From Closterium sp. Naga37s-1 (lineage: Eukaryota; Streptophyta; Zygnematophyceae; Desmidiales; Closteriaceae): a stretch of 64,000 bases of DNA. The notes below the pieces were generated by a model. It did no database searches and was not told the origin of the DNA. It was given only the letters and a program-made list of their open reading frames with translations. The stretch spans positions 868,001 through 932,000 of the forward strand of contig CANJKZ010000924.1 of NCBI GenBank assembly GCA_947471745.1. Direction: 5' to 3'. Below are positions 40,150 through 52,632 of this stretch, in pieces; the stretch's first letter is position 1, and each line of letters opens with the position of its first letter. Both the position numbers and the translations under genes were made by a program.

Positions 40150-40694
40150 ATAACGCACTTACTCATAGTACCGACCATATGGGTAAATAACGCACTTACT
40201 CAGTACCAACCATATAGGTAAGTAACACACTTACTCTTAGTACCAACCACATGGGTAAGTAACGCACAAACTCTTGGTACCAACAATATGGGTAACTAAC
40301 GCACTTACTCTTAGTACCAATTATATGTGTAAGTAACACACTTACCAACCATATGGATAAGTAATGCACTTACTCTTAGTACGAACCATAATGGTAAGTA
40401 ACGAACTTATTCCTATAACCAACCATATGGTTAAGTAGCGCACTTACTCTTAGTACCAACCATTTGGGTAAGTAACGCTCTTATTTTAAATACCAACCAT
40501 ATGGGTAAGTAACGCACTTACTTTGGGTACCAATCATATGGGTAAGTAACGCACTTACTTTGGGTACCAACCATATGGGTAAGTAACGCACTTACTCTTA
40601 GTACCAACCATATAAGTAAGAAACGCACAACCATATAAGTAAGTAACACACTTACCCTTGGTACCAACAAGATGGGTAAGTTACGTACCTACTC
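40150..40694 (+). repeat. 37-bp satellite array, block 7
   Basis: About 15 units with several short internal deletions. It begins ATAAC, the right target duplication of gypsy D. No gene is seen. Confidence 0.9.
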
Positions 40695-41186
40695 TGAACC
40701 TGGTTGTTGTTTTCCGAGGTTGGAAAAAAAGAACCAGAGGCTTTTTACCAACCTACCACCTACTGTTTTGTCCAGCCAGGTTGGTTCTGTTGCTTGGAAT
40801 TACTTGGGATCATCCCTGGTTGTTCCCAGGTTGATTCCCAAGGTCCTTGGTAGCTAGAGCTATTTATTCCTCCTCTGTTTGTACTCTGGATATAGGAAAT
40901 TTGATTCAAGCGAATTCCCTCTCGCTGGAATTTCGTATTCACGCGGTACGTCGGCAAAATGCTACCGAGTCAACGCTAGTACGCTAGCATTACGACGCTA
41001 GAGACACGCTGTCCAATTCGTGACTCTGCAATGGCAGAACTTTCCGTGAGGCAACTTGGCTCTTTTGAAAGCTCTTAGAGTGAACCTCGATATAGCGAAT
41101 TCTCCGCTTAATCTGATCGAAGATCTGCACGGCACGCTGCGCAACGTTCATGATACTCTTGCTGTTTTGACTAAGTCCCTCTTGAT
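40695..41186. other. Unassigned sequence beside family C LTR remnant
   Basis: Non-satellite DNA with no coding frame I can support. It contains GGTTGGTT/CCAACC-like motifs near 40700-40860. It may be the diverged left part of the family C LTR that ends at 41328, but I see no alignable match to the other two LTRs. Confidence 0.4.
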
Positions 41187-41328
41187 CCCTCTCTCTACAT
41201 ACTCGGACCCGAGGATAGGGGCTGGTCCTGTACCAAGCACCCAGGGACCCTTGGAGGTGACCCCGAGGAGAGGTTTTAAGTTGTATTACGTCCTAATAGC
41301 TTGAGTTTATTAGGCCCTTACACCAACA
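41187..41328 (+). repeat. Family C LTR remnant, plus orientation
   Basis: Matches the reverse complement of 4263-4405 (CTCTCTACA, ACTCGGACCCGAGGATAGG, GGACCCTTGGAGGTGACC) and ends TTACACCAACA as that LTR does. It is followed at once by satellite TAAGTAACGC. The orientation is opposite to the other two copies. Confidence 0.8.
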
Positions 41329-42418
41329 TAAGTAACGCACTTACTCTTAGTACCAACCATATGGGTAAGTAACGCACTTACTCTTGGTACCAACAATATG
41401 GGTAACTAACGCACTTACTCATAGTACCAACCATATGGGTAAGTAACGCACTTACTCTTAGTACCAACCATATGGGTAAGTAACACACTTACTCTTGGTA
41501 CGAACCATATAGGTAAGTAACGCACTTATTTTAAATACCAACCAGATGGGTAAGTAACGCATATACTCTTAGTACCAACCATAAGGGTACGTAATGCACG
41601 TACTCTTGGTACCAAAAATATGGGTAAATAATGCACTTACTCTTAGTACCAACCATATAAGTATCTAACGCACTAACTCTTGGTACCAACAATATGGGTA
41701 AGTAACGAACCTACTCTTACTACCGACCATATGAAGATCTAACGTACTTACTCTTGGTACCAACAATTTGGGTAAGTAACGCACTTATCCTTAGTACCGA
41801 CCATATGTATAAATAACGCACTTACTCTTGGTACCAATCATATGGGTAAGTAACTCACATACTCTTAGTACCAACCACATGGGTAAGTATCGCACGAACT
41901 CTTGGTACCAACAATAAGGGTAAGTAACGCACTTTCGCTTAGTACCAACCATAATGGTAAGTAACGAACTTATTCCTAGAATCAACCATATGGTACTCTT
42001 AGTATTGGCCATATGTGTAAGTAACGCACTTAGTCTTAGTACCAACCATTTGGGTAAGTAACGCTCTTATTTTAAATACCAAACATATGGGAGTAACGCA
42101 CTTTCTCTTGGTACCAACCATAGGGGTATGTAACGCACTTACTGTTAGTACCGACTATATAAGTAAGTAACGCACATACTCTTGGTACCAACAATATGAG
42201 TAAGTAACATAACTACTCTTCCTACCAAACATATGGGTAAGTAACATACCTACTCTTGGTACCAACAATACGGGTAAGAAACGCACTTACTTTTAGTACC
42301 AACCATATGGGTAAGTAACGCACTTACTCTTGGTACCAACCATATGCGTAAGTAACGCACGTACTCTTAGTTACCGACCATATGAAGATCTAACGCACTT
42401 ACTCTTGGTACCAATAAT
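41329..42418 (+). repeat. 37-bp satellite array, block 8
   Basis: About 29 units in standard orientation. The last five bases ATAAT (42414-42418) are the left target duplication of the B2/B3 composite. No gene is seen. Confidence 0.92.
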
Positions 42419-43650
42419 TGCGGAGATAACTACTACAACGGGAGCTAGACTACGGGCTAGGCACGGGTGCTCGTGTGATCTCTGCGTTCGTTGGTCCTTA
42501 GTCGTTTTCCCAGTGCACACACTGCTTGCTAGTTCACGGGGCAAAGTGGCAAGAGTTTCACTAGAGAAAGTTGACAACAATGGTACAAAGAAGTTGGCAT
42601 GGCAAGACTACATCAGAGCTAGCATTCAGGTCGGTCGACTGCCAGCACAGCATGGTCGACCGCGTTCCAGCACGACTTGGTTGACCGCGCTCCAGCAGTG
42701 CAAAGTTGACAGCGTGCCAACGCTGCAGGTCGACGGCGTGCCAGCGTAGCTCCCGCAGTACAGCATCGCACCAGCTTCGCAGGTGCTCGCAGATGATTGG
42801 TGTGCTGAGCCTTGTCACCTGCACAACGTACACACCAAGTCAACCTGGCGCTGACGACTGCATCTGATCAGCCATGTCGACCTCGGGATACCACCACCGA
42901 GGTCGGACTCGCCAACTTTGCCTGGGCGACCGTCGCACTCCTCCGCAGAACCTCGTCTCCCAGGTAACCTGGTCGACTGGGCAACCGCGTCGACCAGCTG
43001 CTCCTGTATGTGTCCGTCGACCTCCCAAGTCGACGACCACCCCAAGTCGACCTCACCAGGTCGACCACGCCCCTGGTCGACCAGCTCCAGGTCGACGTCA
43101 CTCCTGGTCGACCAGGTCCAGGTCGACCAGCACTCCTGGTCGACCAGCTCCATGTCGACCAGCGCAGTTGTCAGCCGACCACCCAAGTCGGCTACCCGAA
43201 GTCGGCGTCACCAAGTTGACGCCCTGCTACTCGACGCCCAGTTGCTCGGCGTCCTGAATCGAGGTCGACGTCGGCCCCTCCTTCGTCGACCACCCTGTTA
43301 GGTCGACCACCAGGTCGACATCACGCCTGGTCGACCAACCACCAAGTCGACCAGCAGGCCTGGTCGACCAACTACCAGGTCGACCAGCAATCCTGTCAGC
43401 CGACCACCCAAGTCGGCTGCCCCAAGTTGGCGTCACCAAGTCGACGCCCTCCGCAGGTCGACTTCCCAGGTCGACCTCCCTGTAGTCGGCGCCACCCTGA
43501 AGTCGGCGCCCGTGCAGTGGCTCCCGTGCAGGTCGACCTCCTCGTCAACCAGCTCGCCCACTGCTGCAGGTCGGCTGCTCCCCTCACACCCGACCACGAA
43601 GTCGGCTCCGCCCAAGCGAGGACGGGGCCAACACACAACTCCCGTTGACA
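42419..43650 (-). repeat. 3' LTR of composite B2/B3 (1232 bp)
   Basis: On the minus strand it begins TGTCAACGGGAG and ends TTATCTCCGCA. It contains dense GTCGAC motifs and about 270 bp more than the B1 LTR. The PPT is adjacent at 43651-43662. Confidence 0.9.
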
Positions 43651-43662
43651 CTCCCCTGCCGC
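43651..43662 (-). other. Polypurine tract of B2
   Basis: Minus strand GCGGCAGGGGAG next to the LTR, as in B1. Confidence 0.75.
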
Positions 43663-43778
43663 GTTCACGCTTGGGCCCCCAGCCCACACGACAGAACTCC
43701 TCGGAGAATAGCTCCTCGACGTGCACCCACCATACAGCACGTCGTCCACCGCACCAGCCATGCAGGAGGGCATGGCAC

Positions 43779-46611
43779 CTACTGCTGCACGTCGTCATCT
43801 TCGTCGCCCACGTCGGCCAAGCGCACCTGGCCGATGGCGACGGAGCACCGGTTGAAGGCCGGATAGTGCAGCGCCTTCGTCAGGAAGTCGGCCAGCTGCT
43901 CGGTGGTCGGGATGTACCTCAGCGAGAACTTCCCGCGCCTCACCATGTGCTGCAGCCAGGCCTGTCGCCGCTCCATGTGCTTGAGGTTGCCCGTCAACCC
44001 CATGCCCTCGGCGACCGTGATTGCCGACTTGTTGTCCACCCGGAGGACGGTCGGCTTCCCGGCATCCAGCTGCCGGAACTCTGCGAGGAGGAAGCGAAGA
44101 CGTCGTCCCTCCTTGCCGGCTTCGGTGGCCGCCACGTACTCCGACTCGGTCGACGACAAAGTCGCGCACTTGATGCGCTGGCTCGACCAGGAGACTGCGG
44201 CCCCTCCGTAGACGAACACGTAGCCACCCGTGCTCGTCCTGTTTTGCTTGTCACCGGCGTCGTCGGCGTCCATGTAGCCGACCAGCTCCAGCGACTCAGG
44301 TCCACCGCCGAACTCCAGGGCGGTGTCACGCGTGTTGGCGAGGTAGGCGAGGCAGCGGTCGACCTCGCGCCAGTGCTGGTCGCTCCTCACCGTGAGGCCG
44401 CTCCCCCGCTTGCTGCAGGCGAAGGCGATGTCCGGCCTCGTCGTCGTTGCCGCGAACTGCAGCGAGCCGACTTTCTGCCGATACTCCTCCTCCTGTCGCT
44501 CCTGTGCCTCCTCGTCGTCGAAGGTGAGCTTGGCGTAGGCGTCGACCGAGACCGTCGTCTTCGGGGTGCGCCCGGTCTGCTCCTCGTCGATGAAGCGCCT
44601 ACGCAGCTTGTCGGCGTAGCCCTGCTGGTGCAGCCACAACTTCCCCGCCGACCTGTCGCGGACGATCTCCAGCCCGAGGTACTTCTGCACCGGCGAGATC
44701 TCACGCAACTCGAAGGCGGACTCCAGCAGCTCCTTCAGCATCTCGGTGCTGCTGCTGGCGGCGAGCAGGTCGTCAACGTAGACCAGCACCCAGCAGGCCA
44801 CTCCGTTGTCACCGACCTTGAAGTACAGAGCCTCGTCGACCTGGCTCTTCTTCCACCCGGCGCCGACCAGCACGTTGTTGAGTGCCAAGTACCACAACAG
44901 CGGCGACTGCTTCAGGCCGTATAGGCTCTTCAGCAGCTTGCACACCCGGCCGGTTCCGTCGTTGAAGTAGTCCGGCTGGGACATGTAGAGCACCCGGTCG
45001 AGCTTGCTCTGCAGGAAGGCGTTCCTCATGTCGAGCTGCATCAGGTTGAGGTTGAGGACGGTGACTATGCTGAGGAAGATCCTCAGCGTGACGTAGCTGC
45101 CCACCGGCGCGAACGTCTCGTCGTAGTCGGCACCATACACCTGGGTGAAGCCCTTCACGACCAGCCTCGCCTTCTCGCACTCAACGGTGTCGTCAACGTG
45201 GTACTTCGTCGTCAACACCCACCGGTTCTTCATGATGTTCACTCCCGGCGGGCGTTCGACCAGCTCCCAAGTGCCCATGTTGATGAGGCTGCGGATCTCC
45301 TCCTCCATGGCGGCCGTCACCGCCGGGCCCTTCCAGCTCGCCAACGCCTCCTTCACTGTCATCGTCGAGATGTCCCAACGGTGCTCGGGGTCGGCATGCA
45401 TGTCGGGGTCGAGCTCCGGAAACTCCTCATCCTCCTCGGCGTCGTCATACGCCAGGTCGTCGTCGTCCACGTCGTACACCGTGGTGAAGGCAGCGGGGAC
45501 GAAGAAGTCGGGCGGTCTCCGAAGTCGGCCTGACTTCCGGGGTTCAGGCCGAACTTCCACCACGTCTCTCTTGGTGGACTCCTCGGCGTCCCCTCCTTCG
45601 TCACCGTCTTCACTGCCCTCGTCGTCCTGCTGCACCTCGGTCGACTTCCTGGCCGACCTCTCCCCTGTGGTCGGCTCCTCTGCTGACTGCCTGGTTGCCG
45701 ACTGCTCCGTGGTCGGCTTCACTGCTGCCTGCTCCCCTGTCGGCTGCTTCTCCTCGACTTGCTCCTCCCCTATCAAGTCGACTTGCCGCTCGTCACGTCG
45801 GCCACCGGCGATGCCCTTGGTCGGCGCCGAAGGCGACGTCCCACTACTCCCCTCATCGCCGGAGGCCGACACAGAGGTCAGCCCGCGCAGGTCGGCCAGG
45901 AGGGTAGGGGCAGGGGTCGTAGAGGGAGGGGAAGGAGGGTGGACGTCCACGACGTCCTTCGCAGCAAGCTCACCAACCTCGGTGAGCAGAGGCAGCGTTG
46001 CCGTCGAGGTGTCGGTCGGCGGGGTGGTCGGCGTCCGTCCTGACACCGGCCTGTGCTCCGACTTCCACACTTCCAGCGACATATCCTCGTAGAACACCAC
46101 GTCCGACGTGGTGACCACCCGCTTGTCGGCGACGTCGAGGAGCTCCCAGCCCTTGCTCTCCTCCGACACGCCGAGGTGGAGGCCCCACTTGGCCTTCGGC
46201 TTCAGCTTCCCACCACGCTGCTGCTCGGGGACCAAGAACTGCGCCATGCAGCCCCACACCCGGGCCAGCGTCAAGTCGGGCTTCGTCCCCGGCGGCAGCG
46301 TCGACCTCTCAAGGCAGTTGCGGACCCAGACGGCCTGCCGCAGAGCGAGGTGCCACTAGTGGTGCTGCACGCCCATGTGCAGCAGCATTGTCCGCACCGA
46401 CTCCACCACTGTCCTCATCTCCCGCTCCGCCATGCCGTTCTGCTGCGGGGTGTACGGGCAGGTGAGGTCGTGGACGATCCCCTTGCCGTCCACGAAGTCG
46501 GTGAACTTCTTCCCGAGGAACTCCCCTCCTCGGTCTGAGCGCAGCATCAGCACCGACTTCTTCGCCTGCCTCTCCACCAACACCAGCCACTTCTGGAACT
46601 CCAGCAGCACA
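43779..46611 (-). pseudogene. B2 pol, 5'-truncated
   Basis: Carries the second half of a copia polyprotein: the integrase catalytic region from about 46611 (LRSDRGGEF, QNGMAEREM), then integrase C-terminus, acidic/Pro-rich linker, RT with YVDD near 44775 and RNase H (TESEYVAATEAGKEG). The tail is complete to the stop at 43779. An 831-codon frame is open from 46274 down. Upstream, one Trp codon reads TAG at 46356-46358; B3 has Trp there. Gag, zinc knuckle, protease and the integrase N-terminus are missing because the body joins an LTR fragment at about 46611-46618. It cannot act alone, though RT and RNase H look undamaged. Confidence 0.9.
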
Positions 46612-46617
46612 CCCGAA

Positions 46618-47328
46618 CCTCCGCAGAACCTCGTCACCCAGGTAACCTCGTCGACCGGGCAACCGCGTCGACCAGCTGCTCCTGTATGTGTCCGTCGACC
46701 TCCCAAGTCGACGACCACCCCAAGTCGACCTCACCAGGTCGACCACGCCCCTGGTCGACCAGCTCCAGGTCGACGTCACTCCTGGTCGACCAGGTCCAGG
46801 TCGACCAGCACTCCTGGTCGACCAGCTCCATGTCGACCAGCGCAGTTGTCAGCCGACCACCCAAGTCGGCTACCCGAAGTCGGCGTCACCAAGTTGACGC
46901 CCTGCTACTCGACGCCCAGTTGCTCGGCGTCCTGAATCGAGGTCGACGTCGGCCCCTCCTTCGTCGACCACCCTGTTAGGTCGACCACCAGGTCGACATC
47001 ACGCCTGGTCGACCAACCACCAAGTCGACCAGCAGGCCTGGTCGACCAACTACCAGGTCGACCAGCAATCCTGTCAGCCGACCACCCAAGTCGGCTGCCC
47101 CAAGTTGGCGTCACCAAGTCGACGCCCTCCGCAGGTCGACTTCCCAGGTCGACCTCCCTGTAGTCGGCGCCACCCTGAAGTCGGCGCCCGTGCAGTGGCT
47201 CCCGTGCAGGTCGACCTCCTCGTCAACCAGCTCGCCCACTGCTGCAGGTCGGCTGCTCCCCTCACACCCGACCACGAAGTCGGCTCCGCCCAAGCGAGGA
47301 CGGGGCCAACACACAACTCCCGTTGACA
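46618..47328 (-). repeat. Internal LTR fragment of composite B2/B3
   Basis: Matches 42940-43650 over 711 bp. The border with the B2 body carries about six bases (CCCGAA, 46612-46617) found in neither parent, typical of end joining. It serves as the 3' LTR of B3. Confidence 0.88.
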
Positions 47329-47340
47329 CTCCCCTGCCGC
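47329..47340 (-). other. Polypurine tract of B3
   Basis: Minus strand GCGGCAGGGGAG next to the internal LTR fragment. Confidence 0.75.
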
Positions 47341-47456
47341 GTTCACGCTTGGGCCCCCAGCCCACACGACAGAACTCCTCGGAGAATAGCTCCTCGACGT
47401 GCACCCACCATACAGCACGTCGTCCACCGCACCAGCCATGCAGGAGGGCATGGCAC

Positions 47457-50400
47457 CTACTGCTGCACGTCGTCATCTTCGTCGCCCACGTCGGCCAAGC
47501 GCACCTGGCCGATGGCGACGGAGCACCGGTTGAAGGCCGGATAGTGCAGCGCCTTCGTCAGGAAGTCGGCCGGCTACTCGGTGGTCGGGATGTACCTCAG
47601 CGAGAACTTCCCGCGCCTCACCATGTGCTGCAGCCAAGCCTGTCGCCGCTCCATGTGCTTGAGGTTGCCCGTCAACCCCATGCCCTCGGCGACCGTGATT
47701 GCCGACTTGTTGTCCACCCGGAGGACGGTCGGCTTCCCGGCATCCAGCTGCCGGAACTCTGCGAGGAGGAAGCGAAGACGTCGTCCCTCCTTGCCGGCTT
47801 CGGTGGCCGCCACGTACTCCGACTCGGTCGACGACAAAGTCGCGCACTTGATGCGCTGGCTCGACCAGGAGACTGCGGCCCCTCCGTAGACGAACACGTA
47901 GCCGCCCGTGCTCGTCCTGTTTTGCTTGTCACCGGCGTCGTCGGCGTCCACGTAGCCGACCAGCTCCAGGGACTCAGGTCCACCGCCGAACTCCAGGGCG
48001 GTGTCACGCGTGTTGGCGAGGTAGGCGAGGCAGCGGTCGACCTCGCGCCAGTGCTGGTCGCTCCTCACCGTGAGGCCGCTCCCCCGCTTGCTGCAGGCGA
48101 AGGCGATGTCCGGCCTCGTCGTCGTTGCCGCGAACTGCAGCGAGCCGACTTTCTGCCGGTACTCCTCCTCCTGTCGCTCCTGTGCCTCCTCGTCGTCGAA
48201 GGTGAGCTCGGTGTAGGCGTCAACCGAGACCGGCGTCTTCGGGGTGCGCCCGGTCTGCTCCTCGTCGATGAAGCGCCTACGCAGCTTGTCGGCGTAGCCC
48301 AGCTGGTGCAGCCACAACTTCCCCGCCGACCTGTCGCGGACGATCTCCAGCCCGAGGTACTTCTGCACCGGCGAGATCTCACGCAACTCGAAGGCGGACT
48401 CCAGCAGCTCCTTCAGCATCTCGGTGCTGCTGCTGGCGGCGAGCAGGTCGTCAACGTAGACCAGCACCCAGCAGGCCACTCCGTTGTCACCGACCTTGAA
48501 GTACAGAGCCTCGTCGACCTGGCTCTTCTTCCACCCGGCGCCGACCAGCACGTTGTTGAGCGCCAAGTACCACAACAGCGGCGACTGCTTCAGGCCGTAC
48601 AGGCTCTTCAGCAGCTTGCACACCCGGCCGGTTCCGTTGTTGAAGTAGTCCGGCTGGGACATGTAGAGCACCCGGTCGAGCTTGCTCTGCAGGAAGGCGT
48701 TCCTCATGTCGAGCTGCATCAGGTTGAGGTTGAGGACGGCGACTATGCTGAGGAAGATCCTCAGCGTGACGTAGCTGCCCACCGGCGCGAACGTCTCGTC
48801 GTAGTCGGCACCATACACCTGGGTGAAGCCCTTCACGACCAGCCTCGCCTTCTCGCACTCAACGGTGTCGTCAACGTGGTACTTCGTCGTCAACACCCAC
48901 CGGTTCTTCATGATGTTCACTCCCGGCGGGCGTTCGACCAGCTCCCAAGTGCCCATGTTGATGAGGCTGCGGATCTCCTCCTCCATGGCGGCCGTCACCG
49001 CCGGGCCTTCCAGCTCGCCAACGCCTCCTTCACTGTCATCGTCGAGATGTCCCAACGGTGCTCGGGGTCGGCATGCATGTCGGGGTCGAGCTCCGGAAAC
49101 TCCTCATCCTCCTCGGCGTCGTCATACGCCAGGTCGTCGTCGTCCACGTCGTACACCGTGGTGAAGGCAGCGGGGATGAAGAAGTCGGGCGGTCTCCGAA
49201 GTCGGCCTGACTTCCGGGGTTCAGGCCGAACTTCCACCACGTCTCTCTTGGTGGACTCCTCGGCGTCCCCTCCTTCGTCACCGTCTTCACTGCCCTCGTC
49301 GTCCTGCTGCACCTCGGTCGACTTCCTGGCCGACCTCTCCCCTGTGGTCGGCTCCTCTGCTGACTGCCTGGTTGCCGACTGCTCCGTGGTCGGCTTCACT
49401 GCTGCCTGCTCCCCTGTCGGCTGCTTCTCCTCGACTTGCTCCTCCCCTATCAAGTCGACTTGCCGCTCGTCACGTCGGCCACCGGCGATGCCCTTGGTCG
49501 GCGCCGAAGGCGACGTCCCACTACTCCCCTCATCGCCGGAGGCCGACACAGAGGTCAGCCCGCGCAGGTCGGCCAGGAGGGGAGGGGCAGGGGTCGTAGA
49601 GGGAGGGGAAGGAGGGTGGACGTCCACGACGTCCTTCGCAGCAAGCTCACCAACCTCGGTGAGCAGAGGCAGCGTTGCCATCGAGGTGTCGGTCGGCGGG
49701 GTGGTCGGCGTCCGTCCTGACACCGGCCTGTGCTCCGACTTCCACACTTCCAGCGACATATCCTCGTAGAACACCACGTCCGACGTGGTGACCACCCGCT
49801 TGTCGGCGACGTCGAGGAGCTCCCAGCCCTTGCTCTCCTCCGACACGCCGAGGTGGAGGCCCCACTTGGCCTTCGGCTTCAGCTTCCCACCACGCTGCTG
49901 CTCGGGGACCAAGAACTGCGCCATGCAGCCCCACACCCGGGCCAGCGTCAAGTCGGGCTTCGTCCCCGGCGGCAGCGTCGACCTCTCAAGGCAGTTGCGG
50001 ACCCAGACGGCCTGCCGCAGAGCGAGGTGCCACCAGTGGTGCTGCACGCCCATGTGCAGCAGCATCGTCCGCACCGACTCCACCACCGTCCTCATCTCCC
50101 GCTCCGCCATGCCGTTCTTCTGCGGGGTGTACGGGCAGGTGAGGTCGTGGACGATCCTCTTGCCGTCCACGAAGTCGGTGAACTTCTTCCCGAGGAACTC
50201 CCCTCCTCGGTCTGAGCGCAGCATCAGTACCGACTTCTTCGCCTGCCTCTCCACCAACACCAGCCACTTCTGGAACTCCAGCAGCACATCCGACTTCTTG
50301 GCGACCGGCCTCACCCACACGAAGCGGGCCTTGCGGTCCTTCAGCAGCAGGAAGTACAAGCTGCCGTCCTTGGCAGCCACGCGGAACGGCCCGCACAGGT

Positions 50401-52526
50401 CGATGTGCACGACGGCCAGCACGTCGTCGGCGTCGGAGCCTTGGTCGGGGAAGGTGTGCCGCGCCAGCTTCCCGCCGACGCACGAGACACACGATGAGTC
50501 GGCGCCCGTCGCCGACTTGAGGTCCAGCCCAATGGCGACCTCGTTCTTCGCCGAGCTCCTGATAGTGTCCATGCCGACGTGTGCAAGCCTTGCATGCAGC
50601 CTGTCCGGCGTCGACTTCGTCGCCGAGACAATCGCTCGAAGAGCCACGACCTCCGTCGTGGGCGGCGTCGACCTTGTTGAGCAGGGACGCAGGTCGGTGC
50701 AGAGGACACGCCCGGAGTACGTTGCCTGACCGAGCACCTCTCCCGCTGCCGAGACGAGCAGCATCCCGTCGCCGTCCTCCTGCAGCTTCACGCCGTGCTC
50801 CTTCAGCTAGCCGGACGACAGCAGGTTTGCCCGCACTCCCGGGACGTACAGCACGTCGGGGATGAGCACCTGCTTCCCGACCTCCCCTTGCAGAGCGACA
50901 GTGCCCCATTGAAGCCGCGCACGTGCTTGATGGAGCCGCTCGGCTGCAGGTCGACGAAGACTTCCTTCGTCCCCATCAGATGGTGGGAGCAGCCGCTGTC
51001 GAGCAGGACCACCGCCGGGTTCGCCTGCACAGCTGCCGCCACCGCCTGGAAGTCCTCCCCGGCCTCCGGCGCCAGCGAGACAGTTGGCTCTACGACGCCG
51101 TCTTGTCGTCCCGCCCCTTGCCGTTAGCAGAGGAGTCGGCGTCCTTCGCCGAGGTCGACGTCGTCGACTGCTTCTCCTTGCGCGGCTTGTTTCCTCCTCG
51201 ACGAGGGCGACGACTGCCAGACCTCCCGCGGCCTCCCTTGGCGTCGTCGTCGTCGGAGTCACTGAGGTCGGGGCACTCGAAGGAGAGGTGGTCGGGGTCG
51301 CCGCACAACCAGCATTCCCGACGTCGACTTCCTCCTCCTTGACCGTTGTCCTTGGTCGACTTCTTCTTGTCGACTTCCTTGGCCGGCTTCCAGCCACCGC
51401 TACCACCGCCGCCAGACTGCCCGCGTTGCCCCGGTCGGCCACCTTGCTTCCCCGGGGCGACGTAGTTTGCCTGCACCAAGAGCTCCTGGGACCGCTCTGC
51501 CTCCTGCATCGCCTCGTCCTGCAGGATGTACGAGGTCAAGTTGTCCTCGTTGAGTGTCGTCCTCGTGCTCGGCGCCATTGACAGCCTCTTCAGGAGGTTG
51601 TAGCTGCTCGAGAGTCCCTACATGACGTGGGTTACATACGACGCCGTCGAGTACTGCGCGCCGGCCATCCTGATGGTCGCGAGGATCCGCCGAGCTTGGT
51701 TGCAGTAGTCGGTCGCCGTCTCCTCGTCGCCCATACGCAGGTGCGTCAGCTGCCCCTCCAGCTGGGCGATGAACAAGTCGTTGGTGACTTGGTAGGTCGA
51801 CTCAATGAAGTGCCACGCCCGGTGGCTGGCGTCGAGGTACTCTCGGCACCACTTCAAGGCGATCTGCACGCACGGCAAGCAGCACCGCGAGATGACCGTG
51901 AAGGTCAACAGCTGCACGGCGCGAAACTCCGCCCGTAAGTCGGGGTGGTGCTCAACCGGCGTCGCCACGGTCCCTTGGGCGAAGCCGATCAGCCCGGCCA
52001 TCTCCAGCTGGGGCTTGATGGCTTCCTTCCAGGTGAGTATGTCGGGTCGACCAACGAGCGGCGGGGTGACCAAGATCCTGTCCGGCGTAAACTTGAAGTA
52101 GCCGTAGCTCGGTGCTATTCCGCCCGCCGTCACCTGGGTCGCCGACATCGGCGATAATCCGCTTCGTCGACCTCCAACGTCACCCTGCAAGGAGCTTGCA
52201 GCCGCCGACGACTGCACCCCTCGCGCCTGAACGCCGCCGGCTTCACCGGCGTGTATCACACCTCGCTGCCTCGACGTGCCTCCCGCACTGCTGCCGACTT
52301 GACCACCGCCGGCATTGACGCCCACGTCGACGCCGCCTTCGTCGTGTACCGGTCGAGGAGAGGCAGGTCGAGAAGGGTGCTCCGTCGCCCACATGGTGCG
52401 GAGTCCAGCCTCGACGACCGCCCAAGGCAGGTCGCCATACTCGTTGGCCTCGTGCCTTCTCCTCGCATTCTCCAGCCGTGCCTCCAGGGTGTCCACCACC
52501 CCTGCGTCACCTACGGCTCCTACCAT
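47457..52526 (-). pseudogene. B3 gag-pol polyprotein, broken
   Basis: Full-length copia gag-pol. Gag starts at 52526 (MVGAVGDAGVVD), which supports the start used for B1. Zinc knuckle CWLCGDPDHLSFEC lies near 51270-51315, protease LLDSGCSHH near 50985-51010, and the integrase zinc region near 50450-50600. Integrase catalytic motifs are HIDLCGP, LRSDRGGEF and MAEREM. RT and RNase H match B2. Breaks: TAG near 51618-51620, frameshifts near 51090 and 50890, TAG at 50807-50809, a 1-nt deletion near 49010 (GGCCCTT in B2 is GGCCTT here), and TAG at 47574-47576 where B2 has Gln. Not functional. Confidence 0.92.
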
Positions 52527-52615
52527 AGTGACTACATCACAGCTGCCGGCCTACAACCACGAATTAGGTAAGTGATGTCTACGTCGACCTGACTGAAAGG
52601 TAAGTCGTGTGCCGT

Positions 52616-52632
52616 CCACGCTCACCGCACCA
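52616..52632 (-). other. Primer-binding site of B3
   Basis: Minus strand TGGTGCGGTGAGCGTGG directly after the LTR end CCGCA. The same class as in B1; the tRNA is not identified. Confidence 0.55.

Noticed and set aside
40695..41186. Host gene exon or tRNA in the non-satellite island
   Set aside because: No supported frame, no tRNA cloverleaf or A/B box seen, and it abuts an LTR remnant.
47190..49769. 859-codon plus-strand frame as a gene
   Set aside because: It is antisense to the B3 RT and RNase H coding strand; GC-rich codon use leaves the opposite strand open. The B2 counterpart at 43512-44924 is the same effect.
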